Shown here: one piece after another, positions 44,197-51,536 of the stretch
How the letters are laid out: each line of letters opens with the position of its first letter
How positions within the stretch are numbered: the stretch's first letter is position 1
The notes under the pieces: model-generated
The model's database searches: none
Seen by the model: the letters and a program-made list of their open reading frames with translations, nothing else
Told to the model about the DNA's origin: nothing
Made by a program: the position numbers and the translations under genes
Assembly (NCBI GenBank): GCA_963997635.1
Contig: CAXEND010000003.1
Span: 62,001 to 126,000, forward strand
Source: GCA-2728135 sp002728135
Lineage (GTDB): Bacteria; Pseudomonadota; Alphaproteobacteria; UBA828
Reading direction: 5' to 3'
DNA length: 64,000 nt

Positions 44197-44221
44197 AAGA
44201 AGATAAATGTTTTATCTTCTT
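44197..44221. promoter_or_regulatory. Perfect 11-base hairpin just before the hydrolase ribosome site
   Basis: AAGAAGATAAA pairs with TTTATCTTCTT around a TGT loop and ends 15 bases before ATG 44237, immediately upstream of AGAGG. If transcribed, it would sit at the edge of the ribosome-binding region of the first gene of the hydrolase-AAA pair. Confidence 0.5.
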
Positions 44222-44236
44222 TGAAAAGAGGATGTA

Positions 44237-45460
44237 ATGTCAGGGCAATGGATTAGTTTATTAGAAGAAGATGGTGTTACTTTTAGTGGTTATTTAACTC
44301 TTCCTGAGATTGGAAGCGGTCCAGGAATTATTTTGTTTCAAGAAATTTTTGGAGTAAACGAGAGTATAAAAGAAATAGCAGATTATTACGCAGAGGAGGG
44401 TTATGTTGTTTTAGCACCTGATCTTTTCTGGCGAATAGAGCCTCATATAGAACTTGATTATCACCCTGATAATTACAGTCGTGCAATGGATTTATACTCA
44501 AGATTTAATGAGGATCAGGCTATTGGCGACATTTTGTTGACACTTTCTGCAATAAGAACAATACCAGAATGCATGGGCCGCATTGGAGCTCTGGGGTTTT
44601 GTTTAGGTGGAAAACTAGTCCATCTTGCTGCGGCACATACTGATATTGATTGTGGAGTTTCTTACTATGGAGTAGGAATTGAAGATAATCTAGATTTAAT
44701 AAAAAAAATTAATTGTCCACTCATTTATCACTTTGGTAGTAATGATAAATATATTCCGACCTCAGCCGTTCAAGAAATTACTAACGCATTTTCTAGATCA
44801 GAAAATGTAAAGGTTTATACATATCAAAGTGTTGATCACGGTTTTGCCAACTTCCAACATAAGAACTATGATAAACCAGCTAGTATGATGGCACATTCAC
44901 GTTCTATTGGTTTGTTCCGTGATGTAATGGGTCCATATTATAATCTTTCAGACCTTTGGGATAAACATTGTGAGTATGAATTTAGTTTGCGGGATGTTGA
45001 CCAAACAATGGATACAATGGTTGGAGAGCCCTATGTAAACCATATACCAACTATGACCGGGGGTGTTGGTTATGAAGACCTTAGTAGGTTTTATCAGGAT
45101 CATTTTATATTCACAAATCCTGCAGACACAAAATTAATTCCAATATCCCGAACTGTTGGTTCAGATCGGGTTGTTGACGAATTGTTATTTTCTTTTACTC
45201 ATAATACAGAAATTGACTGGATGTTGCCTGGTGTTGCACCAACAGGAAAATATGTTGAGATACCTTTGGTGGCAATTGTATGCTTTAGAGGAAGTAAACT
45301 TTATCATGAGCATATTTATTGGGATCAAGCTTCAGTATTAGTGCAAATCGGATTATTGAAGGGTGATAGTTTGCCTGTTGCTGGAATTGAAACAGCAAAA
45401 AAGTTAGTCGACGAAAGTTTGCCATCAAATACTCTTATGCATAAGCAATTTAGAGAATAA
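44237..45460 (+). CDS. Dienelactone hydrolase fused to a SnoaL/NTF2-like domain
   Basis: 407 residues in two domains. The N-terminal half (about 1-230) is a dienelactone hydrolase: E36 in Q-E-I-F-G, nucleophile Cys122 in G-F-C-L-G-G, Asp170 in G-S-N-D and His201 in D-H-G-F. The C-terminal half (about 240-400) has helix-strand features of a SnoaL/NTF2-like cone: V-G-Y-E-D-L-S-R-F-Y, D-R/E-V-V-D-E near 310-315 and G-K-Y-V-E-I-P then H-E-H-I-Y-W-D-Q-A. This tail is common in a group of bacterial carboxymethylenebutenolidases. AAGAGGATG precedes ATG. It is 61 bases upstream of the Vps4-like gene and probably co-transcribed with it. Confidence 0.82.
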   Translation: MSGQWISLLEEDGVTFSGYLTLPEIGSGPGIILFQEIFGVNESIKEIADYYAEEGYVVLAPDLFWRIEPHIELDYHPDNYSRAMDLYSRFNEDQAIGDILLTLSAIRTIPECMGRIGALGFCLGGKLVHLAAAHTDIDCGVSYYGVGIEDNLDLIKKINCPLIYHFGSNDKYIPTSAVQEITNAFSRSENVKVYTYQSVDHGFANFQHKNYDKPASMMAHSRSIGLFRDVMGPYYNLSDLWDKHCEYEFSLRDVDQTMDTMVGEPYVNHIPTMTGGVGYEDLSRFYQDHFIFTNPADTKLIPISRTVGSDRVVDELLFSFTHNTEIDWMLPGVAPTGKYVEIPLVAIVCFRGSKLYHEHIYWDQASVLVQIGLLKGDSLPVAGIETAKKLVDESLPSNTLMHKQFRE

Positions 45461-45527
45461 AGGTTTATACATAAGTAAATAGTAATAAAAATTAAGTTGT
45501 TTAATAATATCTAGGAGCAGCGTGCAA

Positions 45528-46763
45528 ATGAACAAGCAAGGTCCAGATGCGCTTAGAAAAGCGGTTGAGCGTATGCTAGCCGAGGCAAATACAAGGATGC
45601 AGGCTGGAAAGACTGTTGATGCAGCAAGGTCCTATAAGAAGGCAGCACAATTTGCAGAACAGGCAATTGAGCTTATTGATGATAGTGAAGAAAAACGTGC
45701 TATGACACTGCGTGTTGCTGAATATAAACAGCGCTCACGGTCTCTAGAAACAACTGGCCGTGCAGACCTAGACAGGGTTAAACCCTCTGAAATGCCTGCA
45801 GATGAGATTGTATACTCTGATGAAGACAGTGATCTACAGGAGCAACAGATTTTACTTTTGATTGATGACACTCCACGTAAAATTGAATGGAATAATATAG
45901 GTGGATTAGCAGAACTAAAAGAAGAACTAAAATTTCATTATGGTCTTGCAATGGCAAAATCTCCTGAAGGTATGGATGTTGAAGGCTGGCAAAATATAAT
46001 GTTTTATGGTCCACCAGGAACTGGTAAAACTCTTTTAGCTTGTGCAATAGCTAATAAGTTAAACGCAACTTTTTTTAACGTAAAAGCTAGCCAAATTGTA
46101 AGTAAGTGGGTAGGAGAAAGTGGCAAGCTAATCAGCACTCTATATAGGCTTGCAAGAAAATTTACAAACGATGGCCGTCCCTCAATAATTTTCATAGATG
46201 AGTTTGATGCACTTTGTAAGAGTAGGGGTATGGAGGGTCACTTATATCACCAACAGATGTTGGCAGCGATTTTATCTGAGATTGATGGCTTTGCAAACAA
46301 AGGTAAACGTAACCTGGTAATGACAATTGGTGCGACCAATAGACCTTGGGATCTTGATACTGCTGTTTTGTCGAGGTTTGAACGCAGAATCCTTATTTCT
46401 TTGCCTGATGAGGCAGCACGTGCTGATATTTTTCGTATTCATTTAGAGGGTAGAGGCCTAGCAGTTGACCATAGATCTCTCTCATATGAAAAACTGGCTC
46501 GTTTGTCTGAAAGACTTACAGGCCGGGAAGTTGCACGTTTATGTAAAGAAGTTACATCACGTATGCTGGCAGAAATGAACCCTGATATACCTAAGCTTGT
46601 AGATGATAGTTTGCGAAGTATTCAATCATACGAGATTAAAGTTAGGCCCCTTAGGCATGTTGATTTCACTCCATACATCAATGATTTATCCCCAGATACC
46701 AGCTTGAGTGATTTGAAGAATTATGATGAGTGGGGTGTAAAGGTAAAAGAATCAATATCATGA
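45528..46763 (+). CDS. Vps4-like AAA+ ATPase with MIT-like N-terminal domain
   Basis: 411 residues, soluble. An N-terminal three-helix segment (about 6-73) has MIT-domain spacing (A-x-G-x-x-x-x-A-A-R-S-Y-x-x-A...R-V-A-E-Y-K-x-R-S). After a linker, the AAA core (about 120-355) carries I-E-W-N-N-I-G-G-L, Walker A G-P-P-G-T-G-K-T (161-168), pore loop S-K-W-V-G-E-S (192-198), Walker B I-I-F-I-D-E-F-D (220-227), sensor 1 in G-A-T-N (271) and two arginine fingers in R-F-E-R-R (286, 287). The tail R-P-L-R-H-V-D-F...D-L-K-N-Y-D-E-W-G is Vps4_C-like. This is the meiotic clade (Vps4, katanin, spastin), hexameric substrate-threading machines. No Vps4 beta-domain insertion is evident. ATG 45528 (AGGAG ten bases upstream) or GTG 45522. 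Target unknown. Confidence 0.85.
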   Translation: MNKQGPDALRKAVERMLAEANTRMQAGKTVDAARSYKKAAQFAEQAIELIDDSEEKRAMTLRVAEYKQRSRSLETTGRADLDRVKPSEMPADEIVYSDEDSDLQEQQILLLIDDTPRKIEWNNIGGLAELKEELKFHYGLAMAKSPEGMDVEGWQNIMFYGPPGTGKTLLACAIANKLNATFFNVKASQIVSKWVGESGKLISTLYRLARKFTNDGRPSIIFIDEFDALCKSRGMEGHLYHQQMLAAILSEIDGFANKGKRNLVMTIGATNRPWDLDTAVLSRFERRILISLPDEAARADIFRIHLEGRGLAVDHRSLSYEKLARLSERLTGREVARLCKEVTSRMLAEMNPDIPKLVDDSLRSIQSYEIKVRPLRHVDFTPYINDLSPDTSLSDLKNYDEWGVKVKESIS

Positions 46764-46815
46764 TTTACTCTAGGTTGCTAATGCAAAAATAAGGTTTTCA
46801 TTGCAGATCTTCGCT

Positions 46816-47526
46816 TTATTTTTTGATAAAATGAGTTAGTCGAAAAATACCGCCACCTGTAAGCATTCCAGCTACTGGTGCTAATACGTAAATCCAATAA
46901 TTGTCTATATTTCCACTCGCCAAATAGGGGCCAAAAGCACGGGCAGGATTCATCGCCGCACCAGAGACTGGACCCATTAGCATAACTTCTATAGCAACAA
47001 CACCACCAATAATTAGTCCTGCAGTATGTTTGTGGGCACGCTTATCAAAACCTGTAGCAGCTATTATAAGCATCAAAATCAAAGCTAAGAAGAATTCAAT
47101 AATAAAAACGGTTGACGTAGATATATTTAATTGATTGTTTGGAACATTCGCTCCAATGTTGGCATGATTTCCAAGAAACCACAAAAGGCAAAACCCTGCG
47201 AGTGCTGACCCTGTCATTTGTGCAATTATATACCCAATCAGTAATCTTTTATCTAAATATCCAAGTAAGGTCGCTGTTATTGATAAGGCGGGATTAATGT
47301 GAGCCCCAGAAATATTTACGAAAGTATAAATTATAGCTGCAACAATTATTCCAGATATAAGACCACAACCTACAGGTCCCAGACTTCCAGCTGTGAGACT
47401 ATCAACGATAACAGCACCAGCAGCAAAAATAACAAGAGTAAATGTTCCTAGAAATTCACAAAAATATTTTATTATATCATTTTTGTTATTCTTAATATTA
47501 TCAGAAAATTTTCCTGTGGTGGACAT
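46816..47526 (-). CDS. Aquaporin / MIP-family channel
   Basis: 236 residues, six membrane helices plus two re-entrant loops. Both N-P-A boxes are present: S-G-A-H-I-N-P-A (75-80 with Asn78) and S-G-A-A-M-N-P-A-R (Asn193, selectivity-filter Arg196). The first helix begins with F-L-G-T-F near 25-29. The long polar N-terminus (about 20 residues) is cytoplasmic. Loop lengths are aquaporin-like; there is no extra GlpF-type Asp after the second box (R-A-F-G-P instead of R-D), which favours water over glycerol. CAGGAGTC precedes ATG. Convergent with the AAA gene. Confidence 0.9.
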   Translation of the reverse strand: MSTTGKFSDNIKNNKNDIIKYFCEFLGTFTLVIFAAGAVIVDSLTAGSLGPVGCGLISGIIVAAIIYTFVNISGAHINPALSITATLLGYLDKRLLIGYIIAQMTGSALAGFCLLWFLGNHANIGANVPNNQLNISTSTVFIIEFFLALILMLIIAATGFDKRAHKHTAGLIIGGVVAIEVMLMGPVSGAAMNPARAFGPYLASGNIDNYWIYVLAPVAGMLTGGGIFRLTHFIKK

Positions 47527-47728
47527 TTTTGACTCCTGTTTTAGGTGTTCATTGGTTATTTCTTAAGGAGATTTTTTATAAAAAATCCTTCCCAACAACC
47601 TTTGAACAAAATATAAAATATTTTTTATGAACATCATTAATTCTGGGATACCAAGATGTGACTCTAATAATTGATTTTAATGATAATGTTTACTTTAAAT
47701 TTTTTTTGACAGGAGCTTAGTATTTCAA

Positions 47729-48982
47729 ATGTGTAATGTCAGAACCTTATCATTCTTATTCATAGGGCTACTTATATTTTTACCTCTCGGGGTTATCAAT
47801 GCCAACCCAATTCCTGTAGGTCTTCTAGTTGCAACTGAAGGTACATATCAACCATTTGGTAAAGAGGCAATTAGAGGTGCAGAGCTCGCTTTAGCAGAGT
47901 CTTATGATCAATTAAATGACAATCCAGTAGAATTAGTAGTTGAAAATACAGATGGAACTTCAAAAGGCTTAAAACTAGCTGTTCAAAACCTTAAAAATAA
48001 TAATGTACGAATAATTGTCGGGCCTTTAACGGGTTATGAGGGGCAAATCTTGAGATCTCTTGCACATGAGATGCCTGAAATTATTTTTGTGAACGGCAGC
48101 TCTGCGTCACCAAGTATGACATTAGATAATCCTGCATCAAACGTTTATAGATTCTCTGGTGATACAATTCAATGGTTGTCTGGTTTAGGGGAGTACGCAT
48201 ATAGAAATAAAGGTTATAAGCGAGTAATTACTATAGGTGAAGAGTATTCTTTCCCCTACCAGCAAATTTATGCATTCGCTCGAGAATTTTGTAGGTCAGG
48301 CGGAAGTATTGTGTCACAACAATGGCTATTTCCTGCAAGTAAACGTTATGATGAAGTAGTAGCAAAAATAGATAAGACTCCAGCAGATGCTATATTTTTG
48401 GCGCTAGGTGGCAAAGACGCAGCTTATTTTGTACAAATGTATAGAGATTTAGGAGGCAAACTTCCAATTATTGGTGGGCCAACGTCAATAAACGCAGATT
48501 TTTTATTTTACGCAAATAAAGCACCTTTTCATGAACTAGGAACCTTAACCTCCGGCCCAATTCCTGGAGATGAAGATTTAGAAACATGGTCTGATTTTTC
48601 AGATTTTTATAAAAGTTTCCACAATTTAAAAGTAAATGGCCCTTCATTATTCAGTTATTCATATTATGTGAATATGAAAGCTCTCTTAATTGCATTAGAA
48701 AAAATTGAAGGAAAAATTGAAGGAAAAATTGAAGAAAGCTATCATTTACTCAGGGAAGAACTATCAGAGATAGAATTTGAAACCCCTACAGGGGAGGTAT
48801 CTCTTGATGAAAACCGTCAGGGGATAATTGATAACTATATATTTGAGGTTATTTTGGATAGCAATGATGGTATAAAAAGATCACTTGTCTCCACATCCAG
48901 TGGAGTAGAGCAGAAATCAGATCTGTGGTTTGATAATTATTCAAATCATCTTGGCAAGAATATGTGTGGTATAGACAAGTAG
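47729..48982 (+). CDS. Periplasmic ligand-binding protein of LivJ/type-1 fold
   Basis: 417 residues with a signal peptide (basic start, hydrophobic L-S-F-L-F-I-G-L-L-I-F-L-P-L-G-V, predicted cut after V-I-N-A, about residue 26). The mature start P-I-P-V-G-L-L-V-A-T-E-G-T-Y-Q-P-F-G is the usual first strand of the branched-chain amino acid/amide-binding family, followed by G-A-E-L-A-L (about 50-55), G-P-L-T-G-Y-E near 95, and N-G-S-S-A-S near 120. No transporter gene is adjacent, so the partner permease is unknown; the urt-like genes at the left edge are a candidate. A 36-base tandem repeat adds K-I-E-G units near residues 325-336. Confidence 0.88.
   Translation: MCNVRTLSFLFIGLLIFLPLGVINANPIPVGLLVATEGTYQPFGKEAIRGAELALAESYDQLNDNPVELVVENTDGTSKGLKLAVQNLKNNNVRIIVGPLTGYEGQILRSLAHEMPEIIFVNGSSASPSMTLDNPASNVYRFSGDTIQWLSGLGEYAYRNKGYKRVITIGEEYSFPYQQIYAFAREFCRSGGSIVSQQWLFPASKRYDEVVAKIDKTPADAIFLALGGKDAAYFVQMYRDLGGKLPIIGGPTSINADFLFYANKAPFHELGTLTSGPIPGDEDLETWSDFSDFYKSFHNLKVNGPSLFSYSYYVNMKALLIALEKIEGKIEGKIEESYHLLREELSEIEFETPTGEVSLDENRQGIIDNYIFEVILDSNDGIKRSLVSTSSGVEQKSDLWFDNYSNHLGKNMCGIDK
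48701..48736 (+). repeat. In-frame 12-base tandem repeat in the binding-protein gene
   Basis: Three copies of AAAATTGAAGGA, the last with one change (GAA for GGA), coding K-I-E-G / K-I-E-G / K-I-E-E. It is preceded by GAA, so the peptide reads E-K-I-E-G-K-I-E-G-K-I-E-E. Probably slippage-made and length-variable between strains. Confidence 0.85.
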
Positions 48983-49068
48983 AATTTTATTAAAAAATTA
49001 CGCTGTTTTGATCTTTGTGAACTCTTAAATAGTGTATGCAACTAATTTATATGGCAGGACTATTTGCA

Positions 49069-49674
49069 ATGAAAAAAGTCGTTATAGGCATTACTGGAGC
49101 AACGGGAACATCAATTGGTTTTAGGACATTAGAAACTCTAAATCAATTAGGGATAGAAACACATGTCATAATCAGCCGCTGGGGTTTGCAAACCCTCACT
49201 CAGGAAACATGTCACTCACTTGACGATATTCGCTCTATCGCAGATTTTATTTATCCCTCTGGAGACATGGGAGCTAAAATTTCTTCTGGTTCGTTTCAGG
49301 TTGATGGAATGTTAATTGTCCCATGTTCAATGCGTTCTCTTGCAGCAATCGCGACTGGTCTTGGAGATAATCTAATTCATAGAGCAGCAGATGTGACAAT
49401 TAAAGAACGAAGAAAATTAGTAATAATTCCTCGAGAAACCCCTTTAAGTACAATTCATCTTAAACATATGTTAACGCTCTCAAAGCTTGGGGCTGTAATC
49501 ATGCCACCAAATCCTGCATATTATGCACACCCATCTAATATTAATGATATATTAGATCAATTTGTAGGACGTATGCTCGATCAGTTAGGCATAGATTCTC
49601 CTAATATTGAGCGTTGGGACGGAATTAAGGCATCAAGTGGTGAAATAGTACCACTTGATCCCGCAGATAAATAA
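49069..49674 (+). CDS. ubiX: Flavin prenyltransferase UbiX
   Basis: Makes prenylated FMN for UbiD-type decarboxylases (ubiquinone synthesis or aromatic acid metabolism). 201 residues from ATG 49069 (AGGA nine bases upstream); ATGs at 49036 and 49051 give longer forms. Landmarks: I-G-I-T-G-A-T-G (about 6-13), S-G-S-F-Q-V-D-G-M near 79-87, P-C-S-M-R-S-L-A-A-I (about 92-101) and R-E-T-P-L-S (about 128-133). No ubiD is in the window. It follows the binding-protein gene and precedes the siroheme block by about 145 bases. Confidence 0.93.
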   Translation: MKKVVIGITGATGTSIGFRTLETLNQLGIETHVIISRWGLQTLTQETCHSLDDIRSIADFIYPSGDMGAKISSGSFQVDGMLIVPCSMRSLAAIATGLGDNLIHRAADVTIKERRKLVIIPRETPLSTIHLKHMLTLSKLGAVIMPPNPAYYAHPSNINDILDQFVGRMLDQLGIDSPNIERWDGIKASSGEIVPLDPADK

Positions 49675-49821
49675 TCAATCATTGATATTGTATAATGCTG
49701 ATTTAACTTAATTTTCTATATTTCACAAAATTAATTGTTTAAAATATTATATTTGCATTTATATATTGTATTTTATATAAGTATCACAATATATAAATGT
49801 TACAATAAATAGAAAGTGATT

Positions 49822-51225
49822 ATGAGATATTTCCCTGCTTTTTTAGATCTTAAAGAAAAAAGAGTTGTAGTTATTGGACAAAACCCTCCTGCACTTTCAA
49901 AAGCACGCCTACTATCAAAAGCGGGTGCTAAGGTGTTCTTGTTCAGGTCACGGTCTAACCATTGTTTGAAAAACCTTCCAAAAACTATCGCATTTTCTGT
50001 TACTGATCGACCTTGGAAATCTAATGATTTTAATGAAACATATTTAATTGTTGCTTCTAGTGGTGACAACAATGAGGATAAATTGATTTCTAAACATGCG
50101 AAATCATTAGGCATATTAATCAATTGTGTTGATCAGCCTGCCATATCTGATTTTACAATTCCAGCTATGGTTGAAAGAGGGGAAATTGTCATTGGTATAT
50201 CAACAGGTGGCAATGCTCCTGTTTTAGCAAGGCGTATACGTAACGCAATAGAGATCGCTATCCCACAACATATGAGTGAGATTGTATCTCTTATTGGCAC
50301 TTTCCGAGAAAAAGTTAGAAATAAAATACCTTCCTTTGAAAAACGAAAAGTTTTCTGGGACAACTTGTTAGACGATGGGTCATTCTCCGTTGCTCTTGAA
50401 AAAGGTGATCATGATTTGGCTAGGTTAGAGATAGAATCAGCACTAAATAATGTCAAACCTAGGTTAGGAGCAGTTTATCTTGTAGGAGCAGGTCCAGGTA
50501 ATCCTGAGTTAATGACAATAAAAGCGTCTCAATTAGTTAGCAGGGCTGATGTAATTGTTTATGATCGTTTAGTATCTGAAGAAATATTAGAAACTTCGCG
50601 TCGTGATGCTAAGCTAATTAACGTTGGTAAAAAAAATAAACAAGATTCATATAAACAAAATGGAATAAATAAACTCCTACTTAATGAAGCATCTGCTGGA
50701 CGTTTGGTGGTTAGATTAAAGGCTGGTGATCCTTTTATGTTCGGTAGGGGCGGTGAGGAATTAGAATTTCTATTAGGTCATGGCATACCTGTTTCAATAG
50801 TTCCAGGGATTACATCTGCACTGGGCTGCGGTGCCACCGCAGAAATACCAATGACTCATCGGAAGTATTCAAGTTCTGTTACTTTTGTAGCTGCACACAG
50901 AATGCATGGTAGTGGAGGGATAAACTGGGATGCTCTAGTAAAACTTAGTGGGACAATTGTTTTCTATATGGGTATTGGAAAAGTAAATGAAATATCAAAA
51001 AAGTTGCTGGAGTCAGGTCTAGAACCAGAATGCCCTGTTGCAGTTATTGAACAGGGGACCTTGCCTAATGAGCGTATATTTTATGGAGAACTGAATACCC
51101 TTAAGAGCATTGTTGTAAATAATAAGGTGGCATCTCCGGCAATAATTGTTGTTGGTGAAGTTACGAAGTTGGGGTGCAACGAATTTAGGACTGAAGATTT
51201 TTTTGACTTGCCAATGGCAGTTTAG
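49822..51225 (+). CDS. cysG: Siroheme synthase (CysG: methyltransferase/dehydrogenase/ferrochelatase)
   Basis: 467 residues combining precorrin-2 dehydrogenase/sirohydrochlorin ferrochelatase (1-210; V-V-V-I-G-Q-N at about 15-21 where G-x-G is normal, and S-T-G-G-N-A-P-V at about 130-137) with uroporphyrinogen-III C-methyltransferase (215-460; V-Y-L-V-G-A-G-P-G-N-P-E-L-M-T, D-R-L-V, L-K-A-G-D-P-F-M-F-G-R-G-G-E-E, V-P-G-I-T-S). It makes siroheme for the sulfite reductase encoded two genes on. ATG 49822 preferred; GTG at 49816 also in frame. Note that the first Rossmann loop lacks one glycine, which could affect NAD use. Confidence 0.92.
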   Translation: MRYFPAFLDLKEKRVVVIGQNPPALSKARLLSKAGAKVFLFRSRSNHCLKNLPKTIAFSVTDRPWKSNDFNETYLIVASSGDNNEDKLISKHAKSLGILINCVDQPAISDFTIPAMVERGEIVIGISTGGNAPVLARRIRNAIEIAIPQHMSEIVSLIGTFREKVRNKIPSFEKRKVFWDNLLDDGSFSVALEKGDHDLARLEIESALNNVKPRLGAVYLVGAGPGNPELMTIKASQLVSRADVIVYDRLVSEEILETSRRDAKLINVGKKNKQDSYKQNGINKLLLNEASAGRLVVRLKAGDPFMFGRGGEELEFLLGHGIPVSIVPGITSALGCGATAEIPMTHRKYSSSVTFVAAHRMHGSGGINWDALVKLSGTIVFYMGIGKVNEISKKLLESGLEPECPVAVIEQGTLPNERIFYGELNTLKSIVVNNKVASPAIIVVGEVTKLGCNEFRTEDFFDLPMAV

Positions 51226-51242
51226 CCTGGAAGGAAATTATA

Positions 51243-51524
51243 ATGCAATGTGTTGTTTCTGCAAATAAATTAGAAGATGGAGTTGTTGTCTATTTAACTG
51301 CCGATGACGAATGGAGTCCAGAAATACATTTAGCCCGTGTTACAAATAGCGAGGATGAAGCTGTTGTCGCACTGGGCATTGGTGAAAACGCAGAAAATAG
51401 CGGTATTGTAATAGGAGCTTGTCTAGTCGATGTTGAGATTTCATCATCGGGTATTCGGCCAAAGATTATGAAAGAGTTGATAAGAGCTGGTGGTGGTCCC
51501 ACCTGCAGTCCAAAAGGATTGTAA
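51243..51524 (+). CDS. DUF2849 protein of the cys operon
   Basis: 93-residue protein of the DUF2849 family that sits between cysG and cysI in many alphaproteobacteria. V-V-Y-L-T-A-D-D-E-W near 15-24 and A-V-V-A-L-G-I-G near 44-51 are typical. Function unknown; its fixed position suggests a role with sulfite reduction. It lies 17 bases after cysG and 12 bases before cysI. GGAAGG-type ribosome site precedes ATG. Confidence 0.88.
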   Translation: MQCVVSANKLEDGVVVYLTADDEWSPEIHLARVTNSEDEAVVALGIGENAENSGIVIGACLVDVEISSSGIRPKIMKELIRAGGGPTCSPKGL

Positions 51525-51536
51525 AATGATTAAATT

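Noticed and set aside
45528..46763. The AAA protein as FtsH or a proteasomal ATPase (Mpa/ARC)
   Set aside because: No transmembrane N-terminus and no H-E-x-x-H protease site (FtsH); no coiled-coil/OB domains or C-terminal HbYX-type tail (Mpa/ARC). The pore loop S-K-W-V-G-E-S and C-terminal helix fit Vps4/katanin.
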